DNA of 64,000 bases from Ochotona curzoniae (Eukaryota > Chordata > Mammalia > Lagomorpha > Ochotonidae), in contig NW_024466512.1 in NCBI RefSeq assembly GCF_017591425.1, forward strand, positions 24,357,501-24,421,500. Reading direction: 5' to 3'. A model generated the notes under the pieces. The model had not been told where the DNA came from. It saw only the letters and a program-made list of their open reading frames with translations, and made no database searches. The stretch's first letter is position 1. Every line of letters starts with the position of its first letter. A program made the translations under genes and the position numbers. Shown piece after piece: positions 46,725 through 58,184 of the stretch.

Positions 46725-46790
46725 AAGGGCCCAGATCCCACATCAGAGTACCTGGTTCGGTTCTTGGCTCCGGTTTTCTGCCAATGCCTT
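46725..46790 (+). repeat. CSINE fragment
   Basis: 'agatcccacatcagagtacc' plus 'tggttcggttcttggctcc' is a CSINE B-box region only. Confidence 0.5.
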
Positions 46791-46865
46791 CTCGGGCCCA
46801 GCATTTCAGGAAGCCCTCCGTGAGTAGGTGCCCTCTGCCTCTCACATAGGTTATTTTACAATTTT

Positions 46866-46932
46866 AAAATGAAACTGTAGTCTATGGCTATGCCACCCTG
46901 AACGCGCCCGATCTCTTCTAAAATGAAACTGT
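46866..46932 (+). repeat. Target-site duplication around 5S fragment
   Basis: Two identical 13-mers bracket the 5S piece; one extra base (a, 46879) lies between the left copy and the 5S start. Confidence 0.88.
46880..46919 (+). pseudogene. Truncated 5S rRNA retropseudogene
   Basis: Forty bases reproduce the first 40 nt of mammalian 5S rRNA with four differences, by comparison from memory ('gtctatggctatgccaccct' then 'gaacgcgcccgatctcttct'). The rest of 5S, including most of the internal promoter, is absent, so it cannot be a working gene. It is flanked by a perfect 13-bp direct repeat 'aaaatgaaactgt' (46866-46878 and 46920-46932). The pre-insertion site 'ttttaaaa' is the ideal L1 endonuclease target. 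No A-tail follows. This fits the tailless retropseudogene class described for small RNAs in mammals. Confidence 0.88.
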
Positions 46933-46944
46933 CATGGAGGACAT

Positions 46945-47219
46945 GTTCAAAGAGACAAAGATCTTCCATCCACTGGTTTACTCACCAAATGGCCACAATG
47001 GTTGGAGCTGAGCCGATCTAAAGCCAGGAGCCAGGAGCTTCTTCCAGGTCTTCCATGCAAATGCAGGGTCCCAAAGGCTGTCCTCGACTGCTTTCCCAGG
47101 CTACAAGCAGGGAGCTGGATGGGATGTGGAGCAGCCAGGACATGAACCAGTCCCTATTTGGGATCCTGGCACTTGTAGGCAGAGAATTAGCTAATTGAGC
47201 CATTGTGCTGGGCCCAGAA
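46945..47219 (-). repeat. CSINE (reverse), A-tail side missing
   Basis: It begins at 'agatcttccatccactggtt' and ends 'gagccattgtgctgggccc'. The usual T-rich start is absent, so it is 3'-truncated or rearranged. Confidence 0.88.
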
Positions 47220-47299
47220 GATGTGTTTTGAGCACACACCCAGGTCAGGCTGTGGCTGTAGGCCAGGGGACCACACCTTGAGAAGCTCCCTTCTGGGCA

Positions 47300-47639
47300 A
47301 TAGAGGAAGGCATGAAGATATCAATTAGGAATGGTGGGGGCTGGTTTCAGCATGGTGTGGACAGTAACTGGTGGATGGGACACCGGGGCTGGGCTGCCTC
47401 TGACTGTCCCTCCTGCTTGTGCCTGGGGTTCCTGCACACCGGCAGGGGTCCTGGCAGCCCACGAGCTTTGAGCAGAGGAGGAGCTGCTGCCAGGTGGCCT
47501 GGTCGTACATTTGAAACCCTGTGCCCTCTCATCACAGCCGGGGCTGGGCTTCCCAGTGTGGTCTCTTTTCATTCCTGCATCTGTTCCAAGGAAAAGCACT
47601 TTTTTTATTTTATTTTTTATTTTTTGCTATTCTGTTCTT
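47300..47639. other. Intronic, unassigned
   Basis: Nothing recognised except a T-rich run near 47600. Confidence 0.35.
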
Positions 47640-48110
47640 CCCGGGATGCCGATGGCTCCGAGATGTGCGGGTGCCGTTCCGCAAGAGTGCCCGAGGTGTG
47701 TATTGAATTTCGGTGCCGGATCATTTAATGTGCGGTGACAGAGGGAGCGGGTGTTGTTTGGATTCCTGTGGAACTCTCTGCCTTTCTATTTTCTGGGCCG
47801 AGAGCCCGCGGCGCCTTGCTCTGCAGCCGGCCCCTGAATTCTCCACCTGTAAGAACTCACAGTACCAAGAACCACTCCCCCCACACACACACGGTCCCCA
47901 CGGGCATTGCCAAAGCTCCCTGTGAAAGCCAGTGGAAAATTGGAACATTCGCGTGGGTCTTCGGCGCGTCCGTTTCATTTAAAGCTCTCCACAACCCTGG
48001 TTGTTACTGAATTAAACCTTGAAGCCAACAACAATCAATAACCTAATAATATGATGCTCTGAAGGTGCTTTTTAGTAATGAGAGGGAGGCTCTCGGAGGG
48101 AGGGTGCGGC
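47640..48110. promoter_or_regulatory. Candidate conserved CpG-retaining block
   Basis: About 11 CpGs fall in the first 125 bp ('ggtgccgttccgcaagagtg') and more at 'gagcccgcggcgcc' and 'cttcggcgcgtccg'. An AT-rich part follows ('acaacaatcaataacctaat'). Repeat-free. Function unknown. Confidence 0.33.
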
Positions 48111-49827
48111 TACCCAGCGGCAATCTGCCTTCAGACCTTCAGACAATGGCTCTGAGCATTCTTACCCACCCAGAGCACCCTGGGCGCTGTGGCACAAAAA
48201 CTTCTCCTAAGGAAGTGGGCACGATCCATCCGCTCGGACTTGTTCAGAGAGCCGGCTTTGCCTGGCTCACTTCTCTCCTGACTTAGGCTCTGGCCAGAGA
48301 GCCCAGGCACAGGTGGATGCATAAGAAGGGAAGCAGTGAGCTTGGGGCCGCACGGAGGAGGACAGGGAGTCCCTTGGTGCCTGAGCACCATGATGTCTGA
48401 AGAACGTGAGAGATCAGAGCACCGTCTGTGGGAGTCTTGGGTTGTAAAATTGGCACCACCCAAGAGGGTCACCTTGAGGAAGACTCCAACGCTGAGTATG
48501 TATTGGGACTCATGCAGTTCCAGCTAAAATCAGACTCAAGCCTGAAGTAGATGCCATTGCAGCGGAGGGCACAAGACTGCTGCATGGAGCCTGAGCGCCC
48601 AGCATCGGTTTGAATCGGAGTTCTCTGCCTTTGCCGCCACCAATCTCAGGGGGCAGAGGAATCAGCCGAGATTGCATCTTGACTATGGGCTTAGGCTTAG
48701 CAGGCCCACAAACCTCTGAGACCCTGTGTCTCCCTCTGCCCCCTCCTGGTCATATCCTGAGTCCTTCCCCTCCTTTTACTAGACCCAAGATCTAGACAGA
48801 TAATCTTTGTTTTTCTAACATTCACCTGCTGTTGGTTGAGTTTTGAAAACGAATTCTATTGAGAAAAATTCAGATGTGTGCCAAAGTGGCAGAACAGCTA
48901 TAGTGACGCCCCTGTGATTTTGGTGGACTTTGAGTGACATTTTTTCTTTCCCTGATGATTGATGTCTGGGAGTGAAGTGCTGTTTTCATCTGAAGTCACA
49001 AAGAATGAGAAGAGCAGGCGGTGTTGGGGGATGGAGTCGCGTCACCAGTGAGACAAAGAAGGCAGACCCTTCTGCTTCTGCTCCCCTCCATCTTCTCCAC
49101 AGGGGCCTCCCAACCCCAACAGGGAGGCCCAAGCTCTGCCACACCCTGTGGCAGGCAGGTACACATCTGGTCATCTGAAGTGGGGCAATGACAGGATAAG
49201 CTGCAGCCCTTCTTCTGGTGACCTGTGATGGTCCTATGGTAGGGGGGAAAATGGGAAGATTATTTCAAAAATAGTAATAAAGGAGTGGGCGTGAAAACTG
49301 AAAAAAATGGTGAATTTCAGCAAATGGCTTGTAAGCGTTTAGGACATAATGTGGAGATCACCAAGAGCTAGCTCCATTACCCCTGTCTCCTTGCAGGGAG
49401 GCCCAGCCGGGAGACTGGCAAGATGCTGTAGTCATCGTTTATTGTTATTTCAGTGGAGCAGTTAGCCGTCTCCCCACACATCATCACAACGAATGTGCTG
49501 ACCCATAGGCAGATGATGAGTTCTGTAGTTAGAATCACATCCTCAGCATGGATTCATAAGCCACATGGAAGATCCCATTCCAGGGCCTGCCTCATTGAAC
49601 CTCTTTTGATCAATGACTCAGCTAAATACTCAGAAACCATGCTAATCAGAACTGTAGCTGAGACCAGAGAGGGACAGATAATGGTTTGACTTCAGGGAGA
49701 AAACAGTTCGTGTTGTAAGCGGTTACTTCATCCTGCATGCGTGGTTGTGTGTGTAGATACGTGGTGGAAACTCACTTGTGTGTAGGTGTGTGCTCTGCAT
49801 TTCCCGTATGGTACCCACGTTTGTTTT
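48111..49827. other. Intronic, unassigned
   Basis: No exon or confident repeat recognised. Confidence 0.35.
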
Positions 49828-50125
49828 AAAATTAACTTTTATTTATCTGAAAGAAAGAATGACAGAGACTGAGATCTTCCATCCATGGTTCACTCCCCAA
49901 ATTCCTGCAACAGCAAAAACTAGGTCAGGTCAAAGTCAGGTGCCAGGAACCCCATCCCAGCCTCCCACATAGGTGTCAGGAACTCAAGTAATTGGACTAT
50001 CGTCTGCTGCCTGCAGGCACACTAGCAGGAAGGCAGATCAGAAGTGGAGGCAGAATATGCTCCCGAGCAGTCCGGTGGGGGATGCAGGCATCCCGAGATG
50101 CAGCTTAACCAGAGGGTACCCGATT
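49828..50125 (-). repeat. CSINE (old, reverse)
   Basis: 'aacttttatttatctgaaag', 'agatcttccatccatggttc' and 'gatgcaggcatcccgagatg' are present. Confidence 0.82.
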
Positions 50126-50179
50126 TGACTTGGAAGAAATTAGTGTTTATATGATCATTACTCCTTCCTGCTGCCAAGG

Positions 50180-50290
50180 AGAACTGATATTTATTGAGCA
50201 CCTGCTGTGTGCCAATGTTGGAACAAGCTCTGCTGTACAGAGCTATGGCAGATCTGAAACTTCCACTCTTGGTCATGCAGCGTTTTACCT
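50180..50290 (+). repeat. Ancient LINE-derived repeat
   Basis: 'gatatttattgagcacctgc' and 'tgtgtgccaatgttggaaca' fit the 'attgagcacctac' family. Confidence 0.55.
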
Positions 50291-51114
50291 GTGGCTAATG
50301 TCTGGGAACTTGGACATGCGGAGGGTCGCAGCATCCCCAGTACTGATACAAATGACTCTATGCCTCAACTGTTGGTATAAATAATGTGGTTTGTGTTGAG
50401 CACCTGCTTTCCTTCTAGACGTCTGCAGTTTTGATACCTGTAAAGCAGAGGATGCCCGTGGGACCAACCCTAGTACAAACCCTGGGCGCGGAGCCTCTAA
50501 TGAGCTTTCCTGGTAGATAACATTTCACATGTGTTGTCACAACTCGTTGCTGGGGAAATCAAGCGTTGTCTGTGTGCTCCCCTGGGAGGGACTCTTGGAA
50601 GCCTGTGCCTGGTTACCTCCAGACGTCAGCCCACCTACCTTTTCCCTTTGCTAATTCTGCTTTGTGTCTCTCTCCCCAGCTATGAGTGATACGATATGCT
50701 GAGGCTGTATCCTCCTAGCTCATCACTGAGGCTTGGGGTAGTCTTGAGGACCGCTGGTGCGTAGGCATTTGCGACGTATTACAGACTTCTTAGAATAATT
50801 CTATCCTTACTGCTCACTTCCAGATGCAGGCCTTGAATCTGAGTCTCATTCCAAGGCTCGTGTCTTCCATGGAGTCTCAGACACTCACTGCTCTTTCACT
50901 CTCTCGTTTCTTTTGGGTCCCGAAGTTGGCATGAGTAGTCCACCATCCTCATATTTTTATAGACCTCTTGGCACTTTCTACAGAGAGAACAAACCACTGA
51001 ACATACCACCCAAAGCAGCGGGGGTGGGAAATGGTTCTTGTTTTACAGGGCCATGCTATTTGTCCCAATCTGCCTCTTGGACCAAGTGGTTATATTTTCT
51101 AGAAAAAAGAAGTG
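50291..51114. other. Intronic, unassigned
   Basis: Nothing recognised. Confidence 0.35.
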
Positions 51115-51400
51115 GATGCAGGCATGTGGCTAAATGGTTAGAATGTTGTTTGGGACAGGGGCATCCCACAGCAAAGTACTTAGGTGTGAACCCCTGTTCC
51201 ATTTCCAGTCCAGCTTTCTGATGATGCCGACCCTAGGAGGCGCAGCACGTGATGGCTCAAGTACTTGAGTCCCTGCCACTGTGGCTTCAACCTGGCCCAT
51301 CCTGGTTGTTGTGGGCATTTGGGGAGTGCATCAGCAGGTGGAAGATATCTCTGACTCCCCTCATCCCAGTAACTGCTGCGTTTCAAATATATACATTCTT
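51115..51400 (+). repeat. CSINE (old)
   Basis: 'gatgcaggcatgtggctaaa', 'cacgtgatggctcaagtact' and 'tttggggagtgcatcagcag' are CSINE landmarks. Confidence 0.75.
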
Positions 51401-52506
51401 TTATTATTTTTAGGTGTGTGTTAAAAATTCCTCCAGGGTTTGGGGGAATATAAAGCTGGCTGAGTGACTGGCACCTATTATGCTTCCTTTTCCAGTCATC
51501 TAAGAAAAGGGCAACCTGTAGAACACTAACCACCCTGTATGAACTCTGATGTAAACTGTCACCTTGGGGTGCTGCTACCGTCATATCCCTGATCATCATG
51601 ACAACACATGTGGCCTCTGGTGCCAGATGTTTGTGATGGGGAGGGGAGCAAGCGACAGAAGTCTGTTCTTTCAGCTTGTTTTTGCCATAAACCTAAAACT
51701 GCTGTGAAAAATGAAGCCTGCTCATTAGAAGAAAAAAAGGCAGCAGACCCCTATAGCTGTCCAGGTTTGTCCCAGGGGATGGATGAGGGCCTGGAAAGAC
51801 CTCTGCTGCCCTTGTCCACTTTCCTAAACTCCAAAAGATGACTCACGCCTCACGTTCCCTGATGCCAGCAGCATGATGGGCACTGAAACGTCTTGCAGAA
51901 GAAATTGTCCCCTTTCTTTTGCCAACTGGCATTAAGATGTGCTCATCGTCTCCCTCATTCCAAGAAGGCACAGACTGCGCAGTTCTCTGCTTCTAAACCA
52001 CTTCCTCCTCCCCCGAGCGGTTCTGGGGCGTGGGCAGCTGGAGCCTATCAGGAAACCCCCCATTTTGTGGCTGCCCCACTGCCTACCATACCCACTCTTC
52101 TGCTCAGCCTGCAGTCAGGCCCTGGCGAGGTAAGAAGGAGGCAGCCCCAGAGCTGGTGCAGGCATGGGGCTGGTCTGGCACCATCCTTCCAAATTCAGCT
52201 CTTTTCTGGCTGACACAGAAACTGGCCAGGGTTACTGATGACCACAACTTCTTTCTAAACCCTTCACCCATCATCTCCTGTACCTGGCCCCCTACTTAGC
52301 ACCTTTGATGTTTCACACACTGCGGTCTTAGTCTCTTGGGAAGTAGAGTGGCTACTGAATTCAATAAAATAGTCATAGACAGTGGAAGGGAGCTGTCCTT
52401 GCAGCATCAAAAGTGAATCTACCCTCAGGAGGCTGAGGCCAGGCAAGGGCCAGGGAAGGGCCAGGGAAAGGCAGGAGAAAAACTTCCTTAAGAATGGAAG
52501 TTCAGG
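51401..52506. other. Intronic, unassigned
   Basis: It contains a short tandem run of 'gggccagggaa' near 52447-52470 and otherwise nothing recognised. Confidence 0.35.
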
Positions 52507-52798
52507 GCCAGTGTGGTGGCGAGTAACAGTTGAAATTACTTCCTGCAACACCAAAATCCCATTTTGGGCTCCAGTTGGTGCTCTGGCTGCTCTGCTTCCA
52601 ATCCAGCTCCCTGCTCATGACCTGGCAAAGAAGCAGAGGATGGATCAAGTGCTTGAACCCCTGTACTCACACAGGAGACCAGATGAAGCTCCTGACTTTG
52701 ACCTGTCACATCCCTGGCTGTTGTGGCCACTTGGGACGTGAACCAGCAATTAGAAGACCTCTATCTCTCTGACTTCTAAATAAATAAATCTTTCAAGA
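52507..52798 (+). repeat. CSINE
   Basis: 'cagggccagtgtggtggcga', 'caatccagctccctgctcat' and 'ggccacttgggacgtgaacc', with tail 'taaataaataaatctttc'. Confidence 0.88.
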
Positions 52799-54499
52799 AA
52801 CCAAAACACAAGCTTTAGGAGGCCAGGCCACAGGCCTGGATTTGCCAGGGCTCTGCTGCTTTCCAGCTCTGCACCATCATTCTTGCTTTTCTTGTCAGCA
52901 AAATGGAGGCAGCCATGTACCCTACCTTGCAGACCAGGCCAAGTACGCATGGCCCATAGTGAGTTCTCTGTGATTAAGGCCTGGGGCAGCTGCTGCACCA
53001 CTGTTGGAAACAAACCCTCCTTCCCATTCCCCTTCTGCCACCCTCTCTTCATCCTGAGACATCTCCCACCACCCCTTCCAGAGAGGCTGCCGGCCCTCAT
53101 CCAAGTTGACCATTAAAGTGACCTCAAAGTGCCTCATCTCTTAAAATAAATGTCCTGCTTCTCTACTTCATGTGTACTTTCTAGAAGGTTCTCCCTGCCT
53201 CCCAGCCCTCCATTTGAGAGCAGAGCAGATCACTGCACCCTGAGGGAGATAGCCCAGGGTTGTATTCATCTGTGCTTCTTTCAGGGGACCTGTGGTGGTA
53301 ACCTCTGTGATACAGAGGAGAGTCCAGAAGCGATTGGCTTGCTTGTATCCTGGCAGGGGGAAGGTAGTGGTGAGTTTCCTGTTCAGTTTTGCTTTGCCTG
53401 ACTACTGCTGGTGCTGCAGGTGTCAAGTTGGATATGAAGGACCAGAGGCTGGAGTGCTCAGCAAGCAGCAGTGTGAGTTCTCTCTCAGAACACTGGCTGT
53501 AGAGGGGGGTCAGTGCTGGGCTGAACCCAGCTCCAGAGGTTGGGTACGTGCGCCATCACTCAAAGACAACCCCTAGGGAGCACTGGAGGTCCTTCGTCAT
53601 GTCTGCTAAAAGGCAAAGTGGGGTGGTAAGAGTACCTGTGCACAGAGCTCCTAGCCCAGTGCAGGGCAGGCTGTGAGCAGTCGATGCATGTTAAGCTGTC
53701 ATGATGACACATTCTAAAATTCAATCAGAATCTCTGCTCAGAGCAGCTGTTTTGGAATTTATCGGAGAGTTGATGTCAGTCTTCCTGCCTGCTGGAACTC
53801 ACGTGTCTCTCTCAATCTGGAAGCGAATGTAATCACTGACTTATAAAAAAACACAAGTCCCACTCCCTGTCCTATCCTATGTCCTGTGACATGGCTCCTT
53901 GTGCTGGCTGCCAAGTCACCCAGTGTCTGCCCCACAGAGGTTGGTAAATAAATCGTTGTGATGATCAAAGATACCAAACCAGGGTGACATCTTCCAGGAG
54001 GTGGGGCCCTGCCTTTACAATTTGTCACCACAGCCTTTTGGGAACTCCTATCTGAGGCAGTGGCTGCATCCTGAATCTGTCAGCATACCCTCTGCAAGGG
54101 TGAGTAGACCCTTGGAGCACAGGGTGGGTGACAACACCCTAACAGGTACACTGCCTGGGCTGCCCACCGTCTCCTCCGGAAGCTCTTGTAAGAGGAATGC
54201 ACCTGCTCTGAATGAACATTTTTCCTTTGAGGAAGTCCCAGATTGACTCTCAAGGGAACTGAAGGGTAGAGGCGCCAGAGGAAATATGAGCTCTTGTTGC
54301 TGCAAACCTTTCTAAGCATTGCAGGTGCACCATCTCTTCCACGTCTCACTAGAGCCCTCTGGGGTGGACTCTGCACAGATGAGAGGTGTGTGCTCAGTTA
54401 GTTGACTGCCCCAGGGTACAGAACCAGGGAAGGACAGAGAGGAGATGCGGTCTGGGGTGTGTCTGATTCAGAGGCAGGCTCCTGCCCAAGCCAAACAAG
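52799..54499. other. Intronic, unassigned
   Basis: No exon or confident repeat recognised. Confidence 0.35.
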
Positions 54500-54594
54500 G
54501 CAGTAGGTTTCAAACTTTTTTTTTTTTTTCGCGGAATCCTTTGATGCAAAGCTAAAATCATATGCAACACTCTAACATGGAAATCAGATCAGAG
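54500..54594 (+). mobile_element. hAT-type MER remnant, left part
   Basis: 'gtaggtttcaaacttttttt' then 'gcggaatcctttgatgcaaa' resembles hAT MER elements. It resumes after the CSINE near 54969 and ends about 55110 ('cccagttcagaaactctcag'). Confidence 0.45.
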
Positions 54595-54960
54595 GCTGGC
54601 ATTGTGGCATAGCAGCTTAAACCACCACTTGCAACCACCCTCCCCCCCCCCCCACAACATTCCACACCAGGACACTGGTTTGGGTCCTGGATGTCCACTT
54701 TCAATCCAGCTCCCTGCTATTATACCTGAGAAGGCAGCAGATGATGGCACAAGTGCTTGAGCCCCTGCTACCCACATGAGAGACCGGGATGAAGTTCCTG
54801 GCTCCTGGCTTAAGCCTGGCGCAGGCCTGGCTCTTGGGACCATGTGACTGGTAACTCCACAGTGAAAGATCTCACTCACTCTTGTTTTCACTCACCCTCC
54901 CTTCCTTCCTTCTTTTCTTTCTGCTGCTCTGCCTTTCAAACATATAAATATTTTTTATAA
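54595..54960 (+). repeat. CSINE with clear target duplication
   Basis: 'ggctggcattgtggcatagc', 'caatccagctccctgctatt' and 'gcctttcaaacatataaata'. Flanks are 'gaaatcagatcagag' (54580-54594) and 'gaaatcagctcagag' (54969-54983). A C12 run sits at 54642-54653. Confidence 0.9.
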
Positions 54961-54983
54961 AAATGGAAGAAATCAGCTCAGAG

Positions 54984-55540
54984 TGGAGCTGCCTTGATGG
55001 AGGGGAGTTTGGGCTAGAGCCTTCCTTTTCCTGCCCCGACTTCCCCTTAGAGTCTTTAAGGAACCTCTGGGAAACCCTGGGACCCCACAGACCCCAGTTC
55101 AGAAACTCTCAGAGAAGGTGAAGGTCATGGGCCTTAGCGTCTCTGCAAGCCCTGGCCTCGCAGCATTGCCAGGAAAATCACCCACACAGGGCACTCTCTG
55201 CCCACTGCCATTGCCATCCCAACTGATACATCTTATAGGAAGGTAAATGTGAGTCCCGAGAAGTAGGTATTGGTTGAATGGCAGCTCCCCTGCCCAAGTA
55301 GACGTGTGTGTGTGTGCCTGAACATCACCTTTGAATACCCAACCAGGCCCTGGAAGAGGCAAGCGGCCAGGGACAGAGCCTTGGGAGGCAGGCCAACCTT
55401 GCCGTGGCATTGGTGGGACCATGGGAGGGATGTGTTTGTGCGCCGTGCCTCCCATTTGTGGTTCTGTGTTAGGGTGGTCCAAGCTGGCCCTTGTGGGAAT
55501 CATGGCCCAGCTCACATACTATATTATACAAGGGCTTCTC
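54984..55540. other. Intronic, mostly unassigned
   Basis: It starts with the rest of the split hAT remnant, then unassigned sequence with a short (TG)n near 55304. Confidence 0.35.
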
Positions 55541-55965
55541 TAAACGTGCATGGAAATGCACGTTGACTTTTCATTCCATTTTTCTGTGAACTTTTAAAAT
55601 GCTGTCATTAGTGGCAGTGGCTTTATAAAAAGTCGAAGGCACAGGGCGCTGGCTGCAGTCCGGGGAGTGTAGCCTCAAGGGTGCGTGACAACCAACCGCC
55701 CGCTCACATCTTCCGAGAGCCCTCAAAGAGCATGATCTGGGCACTGCTGAGGATTCCACTTGCCTCCCGAACCTCGGCTCCAGCAATCACCGTGTCGAGT
55801 CAGTTATTTGTAGCAGCCAGATTGTCATTTCTGACAACAGGTCTACATTTATCTGTTGAGTCTAATGATTGTGCGGACAGGAGCCTTATTTGTGCTGTCA
55901 CATTCCACTTTATCACCATCTACACCCAGGCCTGTGGGGGTACTCGGCAGACAAGCCAGGATGCC
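55540..55965. promoter_or_regulatory. Candidate regulatory block with hairpin
   Basis: It opens with an 8-bp perfect inverted repeat (aacgtgca / tgcacgtt, 55543-55550 and 55557-55564, 6-base loop). Low-complexity-free sequence follows, containing 'gctgtcattagtggcagtgg' and 'cagattgtcatttctgacaa'. Repeat-free. Function unknown. Confidence 0.28.
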
Positions 55966-56439
55966 TCCTAGCTATGTACTCACTCCACAAACTCTTCCCT
56001 CGCTGGATGTCCAGGTCGGCCTCTCCCAGGCAAGCAGAGCAGGGCTGAGTTAAGACTGTGCTGCTACCAGGCAGCTATGAGGCTCGGGGGGACCTAGCAT
56101 CTAGCCCGGTCTTGCCCTGCTCATCAGCGGCAAAGGGGCCCCTCCAGGGTGAACCCTGCAGCAGCCAAACCATGGGGGAGCTCTCTTCCACAGCCATCTG
56201 GCAGCGGTGATGTGTCAGCTACACTGCCCGAGAATTTGTCAGAGCCGCAGAATAAAGAGGTAATATCTCTGTTTTTGGCCACCACACCTGCTGAAGGGGG
56301 TGTCACATGCTGGTTCTGTACTCGCTGGTGTAATTTGGAGAAAGCTTTGCCAAAAGGAGTCCCTAGTCTAGTTAAAATAATATGTTAGCTCATGAACAGG
56401 AGAAAAACAAGGCATTAACATGCGGTGGGGAGGAGAAGC

Positions 56440-56670
56440 AGACACTTGGAGTCAGAAGAGCCCAATTCAAGGCTCAGCTCTGCCACTTTCCAGCTGTGTG
56501 ACTTGGGCCTGGGACTGAGCCCTCCTGGCCTCGCTTTCTCACTTTGAGCTGCCTGGACCACAGAGAGGAGGAAGTCACCAGCATGGCCAGCCATCCTGGC
56601 CCTGCCCGCACTGCTCAGGCAACAAGGCTGTGAGGATGAAAGCGAGTGCTTTGTCTGTCTTTGAGCTGCA
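56440..56670 (+). repeat. MIR fragment
   Basis: 'gacacttggagtcagaagag', 'gctcagctctgccactttcc', 'agctgtgtgacttgggcctg' and 'aaggctgtgaggatgaaagc' make a clear MIR. Confidence 0.82.
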
Positions 56671-57500
56671 TTCCAGTGCCGAGGTCAGGGCCAAGGCGGC
56701 CAACAAGGACACCGTCTCACAGAGCCGCCACTGAGGCCTGGCCGCCTCTTGGCTGTCTGTTGAGGTCCTGAATCAACAGAGACCTCCAGCCTGGCTTCTG
56801 TCACACATCGTCCCCTCTCCACTTGTCAGACATTGAATTTCAAAAGAAGCTGGCTGGTTTCTCTTATCTCTGAAAGAGAGTGCTATGGTCCACATCTCTG
56901 CCTTTCCGAAGGAACCAAATACACACATCACACAAAAAAGAAGAAAGCTGCTGCCATTCCGGAGGACTGAGCACGCGCAGCTGGCGGCACTTGCCCTGGC
57001 CCGTTTCTGATCTGTGTGTTGGGATGGGACCTGGGGTGGTGGATGTGGGGTGGAATGGGCAGAGGCTAATGGAGAAATCACTGGTCTCCTGTCTGCTGGA
57101 GCGGGATGCCCGAGTGGCTGAGCCATGGGCAGGGCTTGGCCCAGAGGCTTGAGAGAGCACCTAGTTCCCTGGGGTTGAAGACATGCTCACTCCACAGAGG
57201 AGAAAGGGGAAGCTGAGGATCATGTGTGTGCCATGCTCCACCTGTGAGACGGACATGTGTCCACAAGTGTGGGAGGGAGAGCCTTGTGAATTGTGAGTTA
57301 ATCATTAGCACCCTTCCAGGTATGCGAGTCATAGCTGTTTTCTGTGTGTTCAGGTGTAACCATGTTGTTATAAGCCCCTGAATCAGAGAGACATGCACCA
57401 GCCAGTCCTTCTCCACTGCGCTCAGACACCCAAGCAGGAAGGAGACGGGAAGGACTGGGTAGGGGCATGGGGTCACACGTTTTGATGACCATGGAAAGCA
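56671..57500. other. Intronic, unassigned
   Basis: Nothing recognised. Confidence 0.35.
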
Positions 57501-57504
57501 TGTA

Positions 57505-57579
57505 GAATGTGTTTGGAAGGTGGATTGCTGGGCTCCACGTCCAAGCCTCTGTGATTCAGTGGGTCTGGGAAGTGCTCAA
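57505..57579 (+). mobile_element. MER5A remnant, left part
   Basis: 'ggattgctgggctccacgtc', 'tgtgattcagtgggtctggg' and 'aagtgctcaagaatttgc' follow MER5A. It continues after the CSINE at 57919 ('tttttaacaagctc'). Confidence 0.75.
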
Positions 57580-57595
57580 GAATTTGCATTTTTAA

Positions 57596-57916
57596 AGATT
57601 TGTTTATTTTAATTTGAAATGCAGATTCACAAAGAGAAATAGGTAGAGAGAGAGAAAGATCTTCCATCTGCTAGTTCACTCTCCAAATGGACACAGCGGC
57701 CAGAGCTCATCTAATCCATAGCCAGCAGCCAGAAGCTTCTTCCAGGTCTTCCATGTGGGAGAAGGGGGCCCAAGGATTTGAGCCATTTTCTGTTGCTTCC
57801 CAAGCCTATAAGCAGGGAGCTGGATTAGAAGCGGAGCAGCTGGAACACAAATCAGTGCCCATCTGGGATGCCAGTGCTATAGGCAGATTAGCTTAGTATG
57901 TCACCATACTGGCCTC
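57596..57916 (-). repeat. CSINE (reverse) inside MER5A
   Basis: 'agatttgtttattttaattt', 'gatcttccatctgctagttc' and 'agcttagtatgtcaccatac'. Flanking 'gaatttgcatttttaa' (57580-57595) and 'gaattttcatttttaa' (57919-57934) are a one-mismatch duplication. Confidence 0.92.
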
Positions 57917-57918
57917 TG

Positions 57919-58110
57919 GAATTTTCATTTTTAACAAGCTCTAGGATGTCCCTCATGGAAGTGGTAAACAGGCCACTGTAAGATGGTGGTCTAGACCAGT
58001 GCTTCTGTAACCTGAGTTATTGTGCACATGAATCCTCTGCTCACCTATGGGAAGGCAGATTCTGGAGTCTTAGATCTGGTGTGGGGCCGGAGCCTTTGCA
58101 TTTTCTTACC
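57919..58110 (+). mobile_element. MER5A right part plus second MER5 copy
   Basis: 'ttaacaagctctaggatgtc' completes the split element. 'accagtgcttctgtaacctg', 'gcacatgaatcctctgctca' and 'gtggggccggagcctttgca' begin another MER5-like copy. Confidence 0.6.
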
Positions 58111-58184
58111 TTGCTCTCACTTGCGATGACGCCACTGCACGCTGCACACTGAGCAGCAAGAAGCTACTTGCACCTCTTTTTTTT

